Shown here: positions 25,942 to 34,076 of the stretch, in pieces
Layout of the letters: each line of letters begins with the position of its first letter
Numbering within the stretch: the stretch's first letter is position 1
Source of the DNA: Bacteroidia bacterium
GTDB taxonomy: Bacteria > Bacteroidota > Bacteroidia > 2-12-FULL-35-15
Length of the DNA stretch: 64,000 nucleotides
NCBI GenBank assembly: GCA_020051175.1
Contig: JAGVJJ010000011.1
Coordinates: 1 to 64,000, forward strand
Direction of reading: 5' to 3'
Notes under the pieces: model-generated
Database searches by the model: none
Told to the model about the DNA's origin: nothing
The model's input: the letters and a program-made list of their open reading frames with translations, nothing else
Position numbers and translations under genes: made by a program

Positions 25942-26187
25942 TTAGCCGAGTGCTTCATTAAGAATGCGTAATCTTTCCCGTTTGATTTTATTGGTCTTGA
26001 TTTTATCACGTTCAATTATTTTAAGGGCAGCCATATAAATGCGTTCCTGGTACCCTGAACGGATTTTTTCGCCTCCCAGGAACCTATAAATAGTCGGACG
26101 GGATATTCCTGTCTTCTTGTGAATCTCCATTACAGCACTGGTTGGTAGCTCTTTTTTAATGATATTAACATCCTCCTGTGTAAACAT
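25942..26187 (-). CDS. Small helix-turn-helix DNA-binding protein
   Basis: 81 residues. SAVMEIHKKTGISRPTIYRFLGGEKIRSG (about 17-45) is a clear helix-turn-helix with the recognition helix RPTIYRFL. The remainder is a basic helix. It is the first gene of the minus-strand run and faces the plus-strand regulator across a 153-base divergent promoter, the layout of a phage cro/excisionase-type control gene. Confidence 0.75.
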   Translation of the reverse strand: MFTQEDVNIIKKELPTSAVMEIHKKTGISRPTIYRFLGGEKIRSGYQERIYMAALKIIERDKIKTNKIKRERLRILNEALG

Positions 26188-26340
26188 TTTGTCAACTTTT
26201 GTAAAAGTTATTTTCTTTTTTGATTATTATTGTTGTATATTTGACCAATAATTATTTTAAAAGAGAAACAAATGTATTGCTTTTTTGACCACATTTACAA
26301 ATAATATTTCCTTTTTGACAAATAAAAACTGTAATAACCT
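26188..26340. promoter_or_regulatory. Divergent control region with TAnnTTTG boxes and TTTGAC repeats
   Basis: The plus strand has TATATTTG at 26236-26243 and the minus strand TACATTTG at 26269-26276, both exact -7 boxes, so promoters fire in both directions. T(3-6)GAC(C/A)A is repeated around 26240, 26282 and 26314, with an inverted copy (TTGTCAAC) near 26188. These are good candidates for operators of the flanking HTH proteins in a lysogeny-type switch. Confidence 0.55.
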
Positions 26341-26967
26341 ATGAAACAAGAAGTTAAAAAAACAGAAAAGGGGGAATTGAAGACATTGGTCTCTCAAAAC
26401 TTTTTAGGAGCAATGGAAGAAATGTCTGAAGAAGGAATTGTAAAAAATTCCCGGCAGTTTTCCAGTAGGGTTGGTAAAGACCAAAGCAATTTCTCCAAAA
26501 TTAAAAAAGGAGATGGCCGTTACGTCACGCTGGACGTGATCTACGAAGCGGTAAACAACCTTGGGCTTAATGCAAATTTCATATTTGTTGAAGAAGGACC
26601 GGCAAAGGAAAAGCTGCTTAGAGACGGGGTGGTAAACAACAATAATAATGTTTCAGGTAACAATAATAAAATTTCAAATATTACTCCGGTGTTCCAGGGA
26701 GAAGTGAAAGGAGGAACTATTTCCATTGCTCAAAAGATCATACAAGGACTGCCGCCAAAGGAGAGAAAGGAAATGAAAAAGTATATGGAAAATGTTGCAA
26801 ACGAAATTATCGGTTTAAAAAAAACGATTGACGAATGCAATAAGAAGATAAAAGAGAAAGAAAAGGTTATTCAAGGCAAAGATGATGTGATTAAAGAGAA
26901 GGATAAAATCATTATGGAAACGCAGGGACAGCTCATTAAAGTGGTAATGGAGAAAAAAGAGAAGTAA
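26341..26967 (+). CDS. Phage-type HTH regulator with C-terminal coiled coil
   Basis: 208 residues. The N-terminal 85 residues look like a XRE/Cro-type DNA-binding domain (SRQFSSRVGKDQSNFSKIKKG with the recognition helix DQSNFSKI), followed by an Asn-rich linker (GVVNNNNNVSGNNNKIS, about 98-114), then a long coiled coil (about 145-208, repeated Lys/Glu heptads). No peptidase domain of the LexA/CI kind is present. It is probably the repressor or a maintenance regulator of the element. It faces the minus-strand run. Confidence 0.7.
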   Translation: MKQEVKKTEKGELKTLVSQNFLGAMEEMSEEGIVKNSRQFSSRVGKDQSNFSKIKKGDGRYVTLDVIYEAVNNLGLNANFIFVEEGPAKEKLLRDGVVNNNNNVSGNNNKISNITPVFQGEVKGGTISIAQKIIQGLPPKERKEMKKYMENVANEIIGLKKTIDECNKKIKEKEKVIQGKDDVIKEKDKIIMETQGQLIKVVMEKKEK

Positions 26968-27001
26968 GAAAAATTACTGTTCTATCTTAAATTGCATAAC
27001 G

Positions 27002-27277
27002 ATGGCAAAAAAAGCGAGTAAAAAATTTACGGGAGATTTTAAAGAAAAAAGCATTGTTTCTCATAAATTTGTAGAGGCATATAACAAATTAAAACAGCAA
27101 GGACTTATTCACAGTTACCGGGATATAACCGAGAAGTATGGCTATGAAATTGATGTAATGAGTAATATTGCCAGTGGCAAACAAGAAGTGCCTACAATTT
27201 TATTATGGGCAATGGTAATGGAATATGGTATTGATGCAAATTTTTTATTTGATGTAAAAAAGGAATTAATGAAATAA
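27002..27277 (+). CDS. Small HTH-like regulator, relative of the preceding gene
   Basis: 91 residues. The ending YGIDANFLFDVKKEL parallels LGLNANFIFVEEGP of the preceding protein, and the central SYRDITEKYGYEIDVMSNIASGKQEVP has the layout of a degenerate XRE helix-turn-helix (residues about 38-65). It is therefore likely a second, shorter DNA-binding protein of the same type. 34 bases after the preceding gene, probably in one transcript. Confidence 0.65.
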   Translation: MAKKASKKFTGDFKEKSIVSHKFVEAYNKLKQQGLIHSYRDITEKYGYEIDVMSNIASGKQEVPTILLWAMVMEYGIDANFLFDVKKELMK

Positions 27278-27299
27278 ACGTTCTTTAAACATAAGAATA

Positions 27300-27512
27300 C
27301 AAGCGCATTGTTGCTTGCGTAGGTAGAAAATCCGCGAAATCTTCAGCCCTAACAGCAAATGACAAGGATCGCCCAAACATGGGTGCGTCCTTGCTCATTT
27401 ATTGTTGGGGCTGGGTCCTCGCGGAACCTTCTACCTTCATAAATGCTGTCGAGGTAACGCACCCACCCATTAAAAAGAGGGTATGTTCCTGACAGGATGC
27501 GTACCCTTTTTT
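27300..27512 (+). ncRNA. Candidate structured RNA with own terminator (6S-like shape)
   Basis: This region holds no gene but a long rod-like fold. The arms pair in order: AGGTAGAA (27321-27328) with TTCTACCT (27429-27436); TCCGCGA (27331-27337) with TCGCGGA (27419-27425); an internal loop; CAGCCCTAACA (27344-27354) with TGTTGGGGCTG (27403-27413); AAATGA (27357-27362) with TCATTT (27395-27400); CAAGGA (27363-27368) with TCCTTG (27388-27393); loop AAACAT. G-T pairs keep the stem intact. A terminator follows at 27478-27512. The overall rod with small internal loops recalls 6S RNA, but no family is proven. Confidence 0.6.
27478..27512 (+). terminator. Rho-independent terminator of the candidate RNA
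   Basis: AGGGTA (27478-27483) pairs with TACCCT (27502-27507), with an inner TCCT/AGGA pair, followed by six T (27507-27512). It fixes the plus strand as the transcribed strand for the folded RNA. Confidence 0.78.
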
Positions 27513-27624
27513 ATTTAGGGTAGGTTGATGGAAATTAATCAGGAGTTGTGCAATTCTTAATACATAAATACATTACATCTGTAAGAAAATTACGTAATTT
27601 GTTAGTATTATATACTTAGGTGCT

Positions 27625-27676
27625 TTTACGGAGAAAGTCCCCGATTAAAGCCTTAAGCGATTTAAAACCAAGGAGG
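27625..27676 (+). promoter_or_regulatory. Hairpin leader and strong ribosome binding site
   Basis: GCTTTTA pairs with TTAAAGC around an inner CGG/CCG stem (27622-27655), followed by an AGGAGG Shine-Dalgarno sequence (27671-27676) 7 bases before ATG 27683. A perfect SD is unusual for this phylum, where most genes here have none. Possibly a translation-control leader. Confidence 0.45.
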
Positions 27677-27682
27677 TAAAAA

Positions 27683-28117
27683 ATGGAAAGGCTCAAAGAA
27701 CAAAGCGATATGTTTAAGGAGCTTTTGGCGGCTTGTAATAAGAGGTTAATGTCAGAACCGGATAATATGGAAGTGTTTGAGTTGAGAGGTTTGCTTTACA
27801 ACGTGGCAGAAATGTACGACAAAGCAATGGATGATTTAGACAGGGTAATTAAAAGCCTACCAGATGACGGAAATGCTTATTACCTGCGGAGTGATTGCCA
27901 TTACATGAGGAAAGAGTTTGACCTGGCCAAACAGGACTATTTAAGAGCGCTGAAAGTACAAATGAAGGATGAACAGGAGTTTATCTCCAAACACACCGAA
28001 GAAGTGATAAAAGAAGCGAAAATTGAAAATGAGCAGGAGCTAAATGATATGAAAAAAGTGCTTGAATACGAGAAGGCCAGGATCTTACTTCATTATTTGC
28101 CCGAACTCGCTGAATAA
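27683..28117 (+). CDS. TPR-repeat protein
   Basis: 144 residues with about three tetratricopeptide-like helix pairs: LAACNKRLMSEPDNMEVFELRG, LYNVAEMYDKAMDDLDRVIKSLPDDGNAYYLRS, CHYMRKEFDLAKQDYLRALKVQ. The rest (about 95-144) is a charged helix. No signal peptide; cytoplasmic scaffold of unknown partner. It has an unusually good Shine-Dalgarno sequence and overlaps the convergent STAS-like gene by 25 bases at the 3' ends. Confidence 0.75.
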   Translation: MERLKEQSDMFKELLAACNKRLMSEPDNMEVFELRGLLYNVAEMYDKAMDDLDRVIKSLPDDGNAYYLRSDCHYMRKEFDLAKQDYLRALKVQMKDEQEFISKHTEEVIKEAKIENEQELNDMKKVLEYEKARILLHYLPELAE

Positions 28118-28506
28118 CTTACATCCTTAAACGTTTCCAGCCAACTCAACGCATCTTCTTTATTCGTGAATACTTTGACAGGCGCTTTAGGCTCGTCAAG
28201 CAATTTAAAGGCCATACCGATAATCTTAGCCAGTGTATTGGTTGTATAAATGGCTCCGGCACTAATAAATTCAGCGGCTTCAGTGCTTGCCATATAATTC
28301 CTGGCAGCCTCATTTACTGAAGATAAGCCGGTTATATCAATAAAAAACGGCCTGTAAATTCCCTGAGAAACCATTTTCCTGTCCCGCATCATATCAAATA
28401 CTACTTCAACATTAATGACAAGACCCTGTTTGCATTTAGAGAACAGGATTCCGTTTTCAATCCACAGGGTAGAGTGGTAAAACTCATATTTGTAAAAATT
28501 ATCCAA
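28093..28506 (-). CDS. STAS/SpoIIAA-like protein
   Basis: 137 residues from a TTG start at 28506; a stop lies just upstream in frame and no ATG precedes the conserved part, so the start is fixed. The pattern of a central strand-helix (RPFFIDITGLSSVNEAARNYM) and the C-terminal KAPVKVFTNKEDALSWLETF is that of STAS/SEC14-like small proteins of Bacteroidota. Related ending (NYEDALNWL) in the gene at 47831-48223. Role unknown; such domains bind small ligands or partner proteins. Confidence 0.6.
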   Translation of the reverse strand: MDNFYKYEFYHSTLWIENGILFSKCKQGLVINVEVVFDMMRDRKMVSQGIYRPFFIDITGLSSVNEAARNYMASTEAAEFISAGAIYTTNTLAKIIGMAFKLLDEPKAPVKVFTNKEDALSWLETFKDVSYSASSGK

Positions 28507-28691
28507 TCTGTGCTTTTGAATTTATATTTTACGATAAATTGTTTTAAGTTTTTTAAATTATTCTGGACAACTTGAAATGACAACTCAGCACTTGAAAGCG
28601 GATTATCAGTTTCAAGTACAATATATTTTAATTATTCTTCTAATTCTAAAAGAAGCGCTTTACAGTGGTCGTTCACAAATCTCAATATGTT

Positions 28692-28868
28692 TTAAAAAAT
28701 CTTAGCAGGGAAAATGCGGATTAGTTTATCTAAATTCATTTTATAAATCCTTCCAGTTTGCGAATCTTCCAAATTCGCCCAAATTTCATACCATGCCCTT
28801 TCAATATTTGTTTCAAAATAGACTTTAGCGGCTCCAAAACTTTTAACAACAAAAGGAATTTCTTGCAT
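28692..28868 (-). CDS. Small hypothetical protein
   Basis: 58 residues, ATG 28866-28868, TAA at 28692-28694. MQEIPFVVKSFGAAKVYFE opens a mixed strand-helix sequence with several Trp/Tyr (RAWYEIWANLEDSQTG) and a basic helical end (MNLDKLIRIFPAKIF). No domain recognised. It sits alone in a 490-base region between the STAS-like gene and the lipid operon; the rest of that region shows nothing. Confidence 0.4.
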   Translation of the reverse strand: MQEIPFVVKSFGAAKVYFETNIERAWYEIWANLEDSQTGRIYKMNLDKLIRIFPAKIF

Positions 28869-28996
28869 TGGATTTTTTGAATGTGAGTTCTTTAATAAAA
28901 TTGTCTTATTTAAAAGGTAGTCCCTTTTACTATCAATTTATTTGCTTCATGTTGTTTCATTTTTTTAACTTTAATAATTAATTCTGAAAATGTGCG

Positions 28997-29923
28997 TTAG
29001 CTTATTGCTGTTTCGTAGCTAAACAAAAAGTTTTTTATATATGAATTTTTTATTAAGGCATAATTGAAAATAATTAAACCCGTAATGGCACATGTAATTC
29101 CCATTAATACATCCAAAGTATAATGATGTCCGGAATAAATCGCAGAAAACCATATTCCGATCATAAAAAATGCAAAGAAATAATTGATAATCCCCATTTT
29201 ATTTTTTAAACCATTAAAGAGAACTACTACTGGATATGCCGAATGAAGCGAAGGCATTGCTGCAAAAACATTTGAGCTTTTAGAATATAACGCTCCGAAC
29301 ATATTTATTCCAAAATAATTATCAAATCTCGATAGTCCGGCAGTGTTTCCTGGAGTATTAAAATGAACATCAAATCCGTATTTTTGCACATACCAAGGTG
29401 GCGCAGCAGGAAAAATATAATATACTACAAAGCCGATTATATTAACAAATAAAAAGGCTAATGAAAATTTAAGAAATTGTGTCTTATTTTTGCGAAATAA
29501 GTAAAAAGCAAAAATAAGTGGTATTGGCATCCAATTAATATAAAATAAGCCGGACGCTATATCTAAAAAAGTTTTTGAATGTTTTTGCGCGAATTCATTT
29601 GGGGTTAGTATCGTATTATTATCGGAAATTCCAAAAATGGACTTTTCTTTTAAATATAAATCCTTAATATGAATTGTATTAAATTGATAATTAGGGAACG
29701 CCTTCATACTATCGAAAATTATCCAAAACACAATAAATATGGAAAAGCCTAATATGAATTTTCGTGTACTTACTGAAAAGTAATACATGAAATTAAATAA
29801 TCCAGCCAGAAATAACTGATCCGTTTTAAATCCAATTAAAATGAATGAAAGAAGCAAATAACTTAATGTTATTGATGTTACAATTAGTATGTTTCTCAGC
29901 GGTACTTTGTTAATTTTTATCAT
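28997..29923 (-). CDS. PAP2/Aur1-type phosphoinositol transferase (inositol phosphorylceramide synthase candidate)
   Basis: 308 residues, about six transmembrane helices. The catalytic residues of the Aur1/LPP fold are in place: MPSLHSAYP (His227) and SGHHYTLDV (His267, Asp271). The family moves phosphoinositol from phosphatidylinositol to ceramide, or dephosphorylates lipids. Last gene of the lipid operon that also carries MIPS, PI-phosphate synthase and serine palmitoyltransferase, and placement matches the Bacteroides inositol-lipid cluster, where the Aur1-like enzyme is the final step. Substrate not proved by sequence. Confidence 0.8.
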   Translation of the reverse strand: MIKINKVPLRNILIVTSITLSYLLLSFILIGFKTDQLFLAGLFNFMYYFSVSTRKFILGFSIFIVFWIIFDSMKAFPNYQFNTIHIKDLYLKEKSIFGISDNNTILTPNEFAQKHSKTFLDIASGLFYINWMPIPLIFAFYLFRKNKTQFLKFSLAFLFVNIIGFVVYYIFPAAPPWYVQKYGFDVHFNTPGNTAGLSRFDNYFGINMFGALYSKSSNVFAAMPSLHSAYPVVVLFNGLKNKMGIINYFFAFFMIGIWFSAIYSGHHYTLDVLMGITCAITGLIIFNYALIKNSYIKNFLFSYETAIS

Positions 29924-29930
29924 AATTTTA

Positions 29931-30530
29931 TCATGGTTTAAATCTTTCCGAAACTACCTTTCCCGTTGTAATATCATTTCCTGTTAACTCAACATATACC
30001 ACATTGGGGCTCCAAAAAGAACCACCATCGGTTTTAAAAAAAATCTTCTTTAAAAGAGATATTTTGTCGTTTATTTTTACGAATGCGTGATACCTACATC
30101 CTTTTGTAGTATTCATTAAATAAATGTCTGTTTTTTTATATGAAACGATATTTAATTTAAACCATTTTTTTTCTTTATCGAAAGCGCTCACGTTAACACC
30201 GTACGCAAAACTATTTTGTATACCTGATAATGGTAATATTTCGCCATTGTCAGCGTAACGAATCCAATAAATCTTAACAGGATCTTTTTCGTTAATTGTA
30301 CTATCTTTATTATAATTTACTTCATAAACAATTGTATTGATATTATGAGTTCGCTGTATATAGAAAAGCATATTTTTATTGAACGGTGGGGTAGGAAATG
30401 TGTCTTGTGGATTCACTTGCTTAATGCTCTTCAAAACAACGGGCATAGAGGAATTAACTAAAGATGCATTCAGTAAAAAAAACAATGGCAATAGAAATAC
30501 TACTATATATTTTGCATTAAAAAATCGCAT
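29931..30530 (-). CDS. DUF4833 secreted protein
   Basis: 199 residues from ATG 30530 (TTG 30557 is an upstream alternative). N-terminal signal anchor (YIVVFLLPLFFLLNASLVNS), then a soluble domain with FPTPPFNKNMLFYIQRTHN and DPVKIYWIRYADNGE..PLSGIQNSFAYGV, which I recognise as DUF4833. Located in the periplasm or outside. Its position between the lipid transferases suggests a role in lipid handling, but no activity is known. 8 bases separate it from the PAP2 gene. Confidence 0.7.
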   Translation of the reverse strand: MRFFNAKYIVVFLLPLFFLLNASLVNSSMPVVLKSIKQVNPQDTFPTPPFNKNMLFYIQRTHNINTIVYEVNYNKDSTINEKDPVKIYWIRYADNGEILPLSGIQNSFAYGVNVSAFDKEKKWFKLNIVSYKKTDIYLMNTTKGCRYHAFVKINDKISLLKKIFFKTDGGSFWSPNVVYVELTGNDITTGKVVSERFKP

Positions 30531-30541
30531 AGTTGATGTTA

Positions 30542-30769
30542 TTATTTTAAATGACAATTTGTTAAGCTATCGGAGTTATAAGATTGGCACGTTTTATCGT
30601 ATCCTTTACTTCCTAATTTGGTCGTTTTTACACTATCCACATTTGTATTGTTACCACTTTTTAACACTGAACATACGCACACATACTGTTTATTACAGGA
30701 AAAATTCAGACAGGAAGATATTAGTATTGTAAACACCAAAATTTTATTTGTTTTTTTTAACGCAATCAT
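30542..30769 (-). CDS. Small Cys-rich lipoprotein
   Basis: 75 residues. Lipobox ILISSCLNFSCNKQ: hydrophobic leader followed by cysteine at residue 25 as the likely lipidated residue (Cys20 is an alternative). The mature part is short, with cysteines in CNKQYVCVC and TCQSYNSDSLTNCHLK. No known domain. Starts 11 bases after the PI-phosphate synthase gene ends; probably a membrane-anchored accessory protein of the operon. Confidence 0.6.
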   Translation of the reverse strand: MIALKKTNKILVFTILISSCLNFSCNKQYVCVCSVLKSGNNTNVDSVKTTKLGSKGYDKTCQSYNSDSLTNCHLK

Positions 30770-30780
30770 TTTTTATATGT

Positions 30781-31476
30781 TTATAATTTTTCTAATGCCT
30801 TTTTACAATCCAATAATCTTTTTGTAGCCGTTATATTTGATAAAACAGCCACAATAGTTATGGGAATTGTAAATATTGAGATACTTTCAAAAACATGTAT
30901 AGATATTCCTGAAATAAATAATTTATAGTCCCCGCCAATAAAAGAAGAAATTATTCCGCATAACAATGCGGATAATCCAATTGTTACTATGCGCTCAGGT
31001 CTTTGCATTAAACCTCCTTTACACTCAATTCCAAGCCCTTCTGCTCTTGCCCTTGTATAGCTTACCATCATAGATCCTATTAATGCAATGAAAGCAAATA
31101 ATGAACTTAGGAAATAATGATGTGCCACTAAATAATAACAAATACCTAAAAACATAACCAACTCACTATATCTATCCAGTACCGAATCGAAAAATGCCCC
31201 AAACTTTGTCGACATATTACCTAACCTTGCTACCTGCCCATCGAGCATATCAAACAATCCTGCGAATAAAATTAATCCACCGCCCCATCCAATGTAAGAC
31301 AAATCGCCTCTATTTCCTTCTTCAGCCCCTACAATAAAAATAATTGCTACACCAATATTTAATAAAAAACCAATTATTGTAACTGTATTTGGGGTAAATC
31401 CAATTTTAATTAAAAATCTTACAAACGGATTAATAATTATATAAATTCCTTGTTGTAACTTATCTCTTAACGTCAT
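30781..31476 (-). CDS. CDP-alcohol phosphatidyltransferase (phosphatidylinositol-phosphate synthase candidate)
   Basis: 231 residues, about six helices. The CDP-OH-P signature D-G-x2-A-R-x8-G-x3-D-x3-D is complete: Asp79, Gly80, Ala83, Arg84, Gly93, Asp97 and Asp101. It would join CDP-diacylglycerol and inositol-phosphate to give PI-phosphate in the inner membrane. The neighbouring inositol-phosphate synthase supplies that acceptor, which favours PIP synthase over PgsA or PssA. 42 bases downstream of the DUF5686 gene on the same strand. Confidence 0.85.
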   Translation of the reverse strand: MTLRDKLQQGIYIIINPFVRFLIKIGFTPNTVTIIGFLLNIGVAIIFIVGAEEGNRGDLSYIGWGGGLILFAGLFDMLDGQVARLGNMSTKFGAFFDSVLDRYSELVMFLGICYYLVAHHYFLSSLFAFIALIGSMMVSYTRARAEGLGIECKGGLMQRPERIVTIGLSALLCGIISSFIGGDYKLFISGISIHVFESISIFTIPITIVAVLSNITATKRLLDCKKALEKL

Positions 31477-31517
31477 CTATTTACTATTACTTTGAATTAA
31501 TAATTTTTATTATCTAT

Positions 31518-34076
31518 TTAAAAATCAAATTTAAATCTTACTCTAATTCCCAACTGTGAAATATTAGGATGATCGAGGTATGTAAACCGTTTTACTAAAT
31601 CGACTCTGAAAAATTTAAAGATATTTGCAATTGCTACACTCCCTTCTACATAAGGCTTTTCGGATAAACTATAAGTAATTGGGATGCCTTCTGGAGTTAT
31701 GGGGAATTTTAATAATCCAGAATTATTAACAGGATTATTATTCGAATTTATGCTACCATACAAAACTTTTAAGGTTACAGCTTCACGCCATTTTAGTTTT
31801 TTAAACAATGGAATTTTATTAAAGAAGAATCCATTAAAGGAATGGTCTATATTTATACTAGCATACTGGTCACTTACGAATTCAAGAAAATTCATTAAGT
31901 TATATGACTGAAGTTGATAGGCATAGGTTTGATTTGCACGATGTATGTCTAGTAAAGGGAAAGGAACCTTTCCAAATATTTTGCCGCCTTCTAAAACTAC
32001 ATCTGTATAACCTAGCTGAGAAAAGTAAAATCGTTTATAAATATTTAATGAAATATTTTGATAATCATATTCGCCACCTAACAGGCCTTTAATCCCTTGA
32101 ACATAGCGCAAGGTGAATATTGGGTTTTTAAAAGATATAGGGATTCTATAAGTTTTCCCTTGATAGAATTTTTCGTTGGGAGCCCAACGAAGTGTTAACG
32201 AAACTTCTGAAGTTTGAATGTTCTTTATATCAAACGAGTCATTGACATAATCTGTACGATTGTAATGCAAGCCACCTGCTGCCTTTTGAATCCAATTTTT
32301 GTACCCTAGTGTGAAAGAAAAGTGATTTTTGAATTCGTTGAGATATTCTAAATTAAAAATATCATTATAAAGCCATTTATCATTTGTTCCTCGCTTAAAA
32401 GACAGTAGAATGTTATCCTCCTGAATAAATTGTAATTCTTGTCCAGGAATCTTAGTCTCTCTTTGGTAACTCGCTTTCAATGATCTTACTGGGAAATCAA
32501 AAATACTTCTTTTGGTAAAAGAATAAGTTGCGCCAATGTAATACTTCCACTTTTCATCTTTAAAACCATAAGCTCCATATCCTTCAAACACAATTTTCTT
32601 ACTGAAAGCATTTGTCGTTCTCCCTCCAAACCTTAATCTAAAGCCTTCTACAGGATTAAAACTATAAAATGTGCTTAAGGGGCCCATATCAAAATAGGGC
32701 GTGATAGTTTTATAGCCCGCAAAAAGTAAAACTAAAACATCCATTGATCTTTTAAACGCAGGGATTTTCTTTACACTATCAATAGTTGCATAAACACCTT
32801 TTTCTGATTTAGATAATTGTGTGTGGCGATTTTTTATCCAATATTCATCATTCAAAAGACTTGCGCTATCACTTATTACGATTAGATCACCTCTATAGTC
32901 TTGCTCAGGTCTTGGCTTATTAATAATGAAATCTCTATACGACACGATTCGTTGGCCAAAGATTCCCATTTTCCCTTTGGTTAATCCAAAATCTGCCGAC
33001 AATTCCTCGTTTACAACCGTATATCCTTGTTCTCCATTTTTTTCAAAATTTTGTACAATTTTTAACTCCTTTACCCAATTAAGGTTTATGTCCTTATTTA
33101 CACTCATATCAATATTGGCAACAGCATAACTACTATCGAGAGTTATTAGCATGTGTCCTTGAAATAAAAAATCTGAATGATTTCTTGGCACAAAGGCTAG
33201 TCGGATAAATTTGTTATTATTTTCAGTAATTGTATCAACAATAAAAAATTTATAAAAAGTAGGTGAAAGATTGGCAATAGGGCTTATAAATTGATTGGTT
33301 AAAAGGGTAATATTATTATCGTAAATATTAATATCCTGATACAAATACTTCATATAAGCATCTATACCTTGATTATCTACATACCCCTCAAAAGCGACTG
33401 TTTTATTAGCCTTCACAATTTCTTTAGTTGTTTTTGGCGATTTTCTATACCATACGTTCGAAAGCGATTCCTTTAAATAAACAGGCAGCACAGGCTTCCC
33501 TTCCAGTTTTGTTGTATCTAAATTTTCAAAAACAAATTGAAATTTTTTAAATGCTTTTCTGTTCTTAAATTTATCGGTAACATTACTTAAGGCAAATTGG
33601 ACTTTTTCATATTTTTCATATTCATAATAATCAAAGCCCTCCTTTCTATTTTCAGATTTGTGATCAATAACTTTCCTGATTAATTCCACTGCCGGATTAT
33701 CTTTATTTCGATATTTTGATTTTTGCCCCTTAACTGTGACTTCATCTAATTGTTTTGCTTCTGGTTGAAGTTTAAAATTGATTGATTGTTCTTTTCCCAA
33801 AACGACCTCTTTACTCATTGGCTTATAGCCTAAAGACAATACTTTTAATTTAGTGTAATTTTTATCTGATTGTATTTTATAATAGCCTTTAGCATCAGTT
33901 GTTGTTCCAATACTTGATTCATCAAAAAAGACAGTGGCAAAAGAGAGGGGTTCTGATGTTTTCGCATCAGTTACAGTACCGGAAATGATTGTGTTTTGAG
34001 AAAACAAAGTTTTCCCACACAACATTAAAAACAGAAGACTAACGAGTATGTGGTTTTTCTGAAGTGACAAAAACAT
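31518..34076 (-). CDS. DUF5686 outer-membrane protein with carboxypeptidase-regulatory-like domain
   Basis: 852 residues from ATG 34076; the longer frame reads into gtrA. Signal peptide (LVSLLFLMLCGKTLFSQ), then a CarboxypepD_reg-like beta domain (GTVTDAKTSEPLSFATVFFD ... AKGYYKI), a middle DUF5686 domain (KYRNKDNPAVELIRKVI), and a C-terminal half of alternating strands ending in LGIRVRFKFDF, i.e. a barrel ending in Phe. An outer-membrane protein without a TonB plug. Embedded in the lipid operon; I infer a possible lipid-transport or surface-assembly role, with no direct evidence. Overlaps gtrA by 38 bases. Confidence 0.78.
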   Translation of the reverse strand: MFLSLQKNHILVSLLFLMLCGKTLFSQNTIISGTVTDAKTSEPLSFATVFFDESSIGTTTDAKGYYKIQSDKNYTKLKVLSLGYKPMSKEVVLGKEQSINFKLQPEAKQLDEVTVKGQKSKYRNKDNPAVELIRKVIDHKSENRKEGFDYYEYEKYEKVQFALSNVTDKFKNRKAFKKFQFVFENLDTTKLEGKPVLPVYLKESLSNVWYRKSPKTTKEIVKANKTVAFEGYVDNQGIDAYMKYLYQDINIYDNNITLLTNQFISPIANLSPTFYKFFIVDTITENNNKFIRLAFVPRNHSDFLFQGHMLITLDSSYAVANIDMSVNKDINLNWVKELKIVQNFEKNGEQGYTVVNEELSADFGLTKGKMGIFGQRIVSYRDFIINKPRPEQDYRGDLIVISDSASLLNDEYWIKNRHTQLSKSEKGVYATIDSVKKIPAFKRSMDVLVLLFAGYKTITPYFDMGPLSTFYSFNPVEGFRLRFGGRTTNAFSKKIVFEGYGAYGFKDEKWKYYIGATYSFTKRSIFDFPVRSLKASYQRETKIPGQELQFIQEDNILLSFKRGTNDKWLYNDIFNLEYLNEFKNHFSFTLGYKNWIQKAAGGLHYNRTDYVNDSFDIKNIQTSEVSLTLRWAPNEKFYQGKTYRIPISFKNPIFTLRYVQGIKGLLGGEYDYQNISLNIYKRFYFSQLGYTDVVLEGGKIFGKVPFPLLDIHRANQTYAYQLQSYNLMNFLEFVSDQYASINIDHSFNGFFFNKIPLFKKLKWREAVTLKVLYGSINSNNNPVNNSGLLKFPITPEGIPITYSLSEKPYVEGSVAIANIFKFFRVDLVKRFTYLDHPNISQLGIRVRFKFDF

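Noticed and set aside
27321..27436. Long hairpin as a transposon or IS end, or as SRP RNA
   Set aside because: The arms are internal to one structure with no transposase, no target duplication and no GGAA-type SRP tip loop; an RNA gene fits better.
27620..27680. Known riboswitch before the TPR gene
   Set aside because: Hairpin does not match the preQ1, fluoride or c-di-GMP cores I can compare by eye; kept only as an unnamed leader.
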